64,000 bases of DNA from Lepidurus packardi (taxonomy: Eukaryota; Arthropoda; Branchiopoda; Notostraca; Triopsidae), in assembly GCA_023053545.1 (NCBI GenBank), contig JAKZAN010000006.1:3167001-3231000 (forward strand). Direction: 5' to 3'. The translations under genes were made by a program, and so were the position numbers. Of this stretch, positions 61,030 to 64,000 are shown piece by piece. The notes under the pieces are model-generated. The model was not told where the DNA came from and searched no databases. It saw only the letters and a program-made list of their open reading frames with translations. How positions within the stretch are numbered: the first letter of the stretch is position 1; each line of letters starts with the position of its first letter.

Positions 61030-64000
61030 GTGAGTATAATTTTTTTCTCACTATTATATTTAAGTTATTTAGTTGGAAGCGAGCGTATACTAGTAATTAT
61101 TCGTAGCCCAAGTACCAAGCGAGAGGTGGGCCTAGCGCGGAATGAGAATTTGGCGTGTGCAAAACAGCTCATGGCAGCCGCCACTTCATAACCCCGCTTA
61201 ACTGAGGAGAGTAGATTTGGGAGGTTGATGAGTAAAGTGTCAGCTACGTTTATTGTATCGTACAGTTATAATTATACGTTTGAACACCATAGAGAGCAGT
61301 AAGCGAGGCTTTGTTAAAGCCTGAGTGTAGCAATAATAGGATGTTTGCGGAAAAAATGTAATAATGCAGCCTAAGACCGCTATAGTCATCTCCGTTTTTT
61401 ATAGCAAGACTTTTTATCGTAGTCATCTCCACCTCACTAGCTTATGTGTGCCTGGTAGTGATGTATAGGCCTTATAGATTATGGGGTGATGTGTGATATA
61501 AGAGGCTTCTATAGATAATGGCGTGCCGTGGCATGTGGTAAAGTCATAAGAATAGCATGTGTGTCGTGTTGTGTTGGGAAGCAAAGGCAAAGGGCACGTA
61601 GCATGAACACACCATACATGCAAATCAATTTTTTTTCAGTCCTACTCTTGGCTTTCTACGCAAGGTCGTGGCAGGTAATTCGCACCTATGGGTATGCGTT
61701 TAAGACCTTCACTTCCAGCTTTTTTTAAAACAAAGATGTACGCTGTAGTAATGAGGGTCAGAAGGTGAGCTCGATATGGGCATCTATCTTCTTTTTACCT
61801 GACTCGTTGTACCTGTTTAGCAACTCGGCAAACAGCAAGTTGATTTGACCATGTAGAGACGACTGGCCGGTTCCTGGTCTCACTTGAGACTTACTGTTAT
61901 CTATTTGTTGCGAGTCCTTCTCTGGCTTGAAGCAAGGGAGCTATATTGTGAAAGAGTTACTAACCAATGTAAACTTTTTAGAAAGAGAAAGGAAAGAGAG
62001 ATGAGTGTGAAAACAGCTTACAAAGCAAGGGTTAATGAAGCCCAGTTTCAACGAAGTAAACTTCTTGGAAAATCTCATGAGACCAAATCATAGCCTAGCG
62101 TTGTTAAATACCAAAGTGATGGGAACTTGGTCGGTCTCATTCTGCGTAGAAGAAACTCCCAAGAAGTGAAACACGCCATTCATACAAGGCTGTACTATGA
62201 GCATTCCCAACTTGAGCTATTAGAATTGGTGTTGGTCAGAATTTCGCCTTTTTGCGTGTGATCTTGTCCGCTTTTTTAGGGATGGCTGGTACGGGTACCT
62301 TTAACACCACGGAACGCTATAAGGAAAACGAGCAAAAACTCGACGGTAATAATAAGGCGCCCGGCAAATGACACGTAAGCGAGCAAGGAAATAGTGTTCG
62401 GGAACTCCACGGTTAATACGATTTTATATGAAAAGTGCCGTCTGGTTTGAGGGCTTTAGCGTGGTGGGTGGCATCCAATGCCATATGTAGGACGTTTTTA
62501 CCCAAGCTTGCATGTAAAGCTGGATAGGATATGCAAAGTTCATTTCACAGTCCGTTAATGTATCAAACCTTTCGAGTAATTCATAGATAAAAGTGTTAAC
62601 GTGACTTTATCGCGTTATATTCTTATTCAGCAATCCTGGTAGAGGCACTTTGGCCACGACATTTTTTAGGGAATTATTTCTAGTCAAATGCCTTTTCGCA
62701 TTAAAATTCTTTTGCACGTCATTGTGAAGCTATAAGATGAAGACGAAGCATTTATCTCCGCCTAGCCATCGCACTTTTTCAAATGCGCCGCTGTCTAAAG
62801 TTGTATACAAGCAGGTTCAGTTGGCATCTCTGTCATTAAGGAAAAAAATTATCCGTAGGGAAGTAACTCATTTGCATAAGATACGCGCCCGAAAGATCCC
62901 TTTTGCGTCGTAGCTTATGGTTCTCCGCTCTTCGCTTCGCGACCCACAAAAGAGGCACGAAATTAAGTATGGTTCTTTGGATAGGGCGAGAAAAACAATT
63001 ACTCTAGAATGCTGGTAGATGTTGAGATATGCAAGCTTCCGCCACATTATCCTTCTTTGGAATATAAGGACGCAGGTGTCTTCATTTTCTTTTTGTAGTA
63101 ATTTTTAACATGAAAAAAAAGAGAGCCGAGAATCATAAGCTGACCTTGTAGCTAGTTGTGGTTGAATAGCTAGGCTTCATAAATGCCCTCCAACGCTAGC
63201 ATCCTATTTCTAGGGATATCTCGCGAGGCAAATTCTCATTATTTTTTGTTATATTCTAATCGGCGTCGTTGCATGCGTCCACGAAACGAACCAGCAATGA
63301 CTCCCGATGAGTAACGAACGAAGGGTGGGAATGGGAAGTTAAAGAATTTATTATGAAAAAACCTGGAGACCGATCTAGTTATGCACGACTGTCAGTCACA
63401 AGCAATGAAAATAAAAGGAATGCTTTGGCGCGGGAGGGTTCTGTAACCTCGGCTTTCCTTCAGATTTATTAATAGCGATTGAGCATTTAACCGTGGTTTT
63501 TCCTTCTTTTTAGATGTATATTTCTTAAGAACTTGCAGAATAGATGTGATGTGAAGAGATGCGAAAGGATGATTGACTTTAAAGAATTCGTTTTCGCGTC
63601 TGCTATTTGATTGGAGGGAGCAGAAATGCCAGTTGTTTCACGAGCCTGGAAAAAAATGAGTCTTTAAAATTGCGATGCTTCATATATGCACATCCTGTAA
63701 AGCGTTAAAGAGTCCCCCCTTTTTATGTGTAAATAGTGTTGGTAGGTCGATTGCGGAAGATAAATGTTGTTACTAAGCTCACGTTAAAACTGTTCGTTTG
63801 CTTGACCCATGTAGGAAAATAAGCATTCCCATCTTTGTGTCGAACGAGAACAATGATCCGACTTCGCTAAACCAGTTTGGGCGAAGTTTATTCTAATTGA
63901 CGAAGTTTCTATGGGAGGTAAAACGGCGAATCCTCCATGTACAAATGTTATACAGATCAGTCTGTATTTCCACAAATATTCCACAAGCAAATTGGTTAGG
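61030..64000 (+). other. Intron 10, continuing past the window
   Basis: Starts with donor GTGAGT. Candidate acceptors (for example 61639, 62279, 62632, 63513) were translated in the required phase and none opens with a recognisable fifth Ig domain. The downstream exon is therefore probably beyond 64000. No other gene is supported here. Confidence 0.65.

Noticed and set aside
61628-61730. Pyrimidine tract plus CAG at 61639 as the acceptor of the Ig5 exon
   Set aside because: In the required phase the translation shows no Ig B-strand cysteine or linker typical of the family.
1-64000. tRNA, rRNA or snRNA genes
   Set aside because: No TψC-arm GGTTCRANNCC with a matching A-box at proper spacing, and no rRNA-like segments were seen on either strand by eye. 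A covariance-model scan was not possible.

Overview
This is eukaryotic, intron-rich DNA at roughly 40% GC. There are no operons, Shine-Dalgarno sites or densely packed reading frames. The one gene I can prove is a plus-strand, multi-exon immunoglobulin-superfamily gene. Its closest match by recognition is the arthropod Sidestep (Side) family of cell-surface guidance receptors. That points to an arthropod. The mix of multi-kilobase and 135-200 bp introns, plus many poly-G runs, would suit a crustacean such as a Daphnia relative, but the exact organism is a guess.

Layout: positions 1 to about 31.06 kb contain no gene I can support, only low-complexity DNA, short inverted repeats and one MITE-like element (23873-24093). 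At 31065-31099 there is a plausible core promoter: a TATAAAAG box followed 34 bp later by a TCAGTC initiator. A leader with two upstream ORFs leads into coding exon 1 (31630-31879), which carries a long N-terminus and a hydrophobic signal segment. After a 10.8 kb intron come a 14-codon microexon (42706-42747) and then eight exons that encode four Ig domains, two exons per domain: Ig1 44385-46500, Ig2 51025-51474, Ig3 57054-58874, Ig4 59075-61029. All nine splice junctions keep one reading frame, giving 512 codons plus one base. The last donor (61030) has no convincing acceptor before 64000, so the rest of the protein (in this family a fifth Ig domain, a fibronectin type III domain, a membrane helix and a cytoplasmic tail) lies beyond the window.

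The first intron contains a cluster of two short elements with pogo/Tc1-mariner-like termini (40428-41252). The other introns contain simple sequence and G-runs. I found no RNA genes, CRISPR arrays, viral genes or toxin genes. Most six-frame open stretches have non-ATG starts, no recognisable domain and lengths expected by chance.
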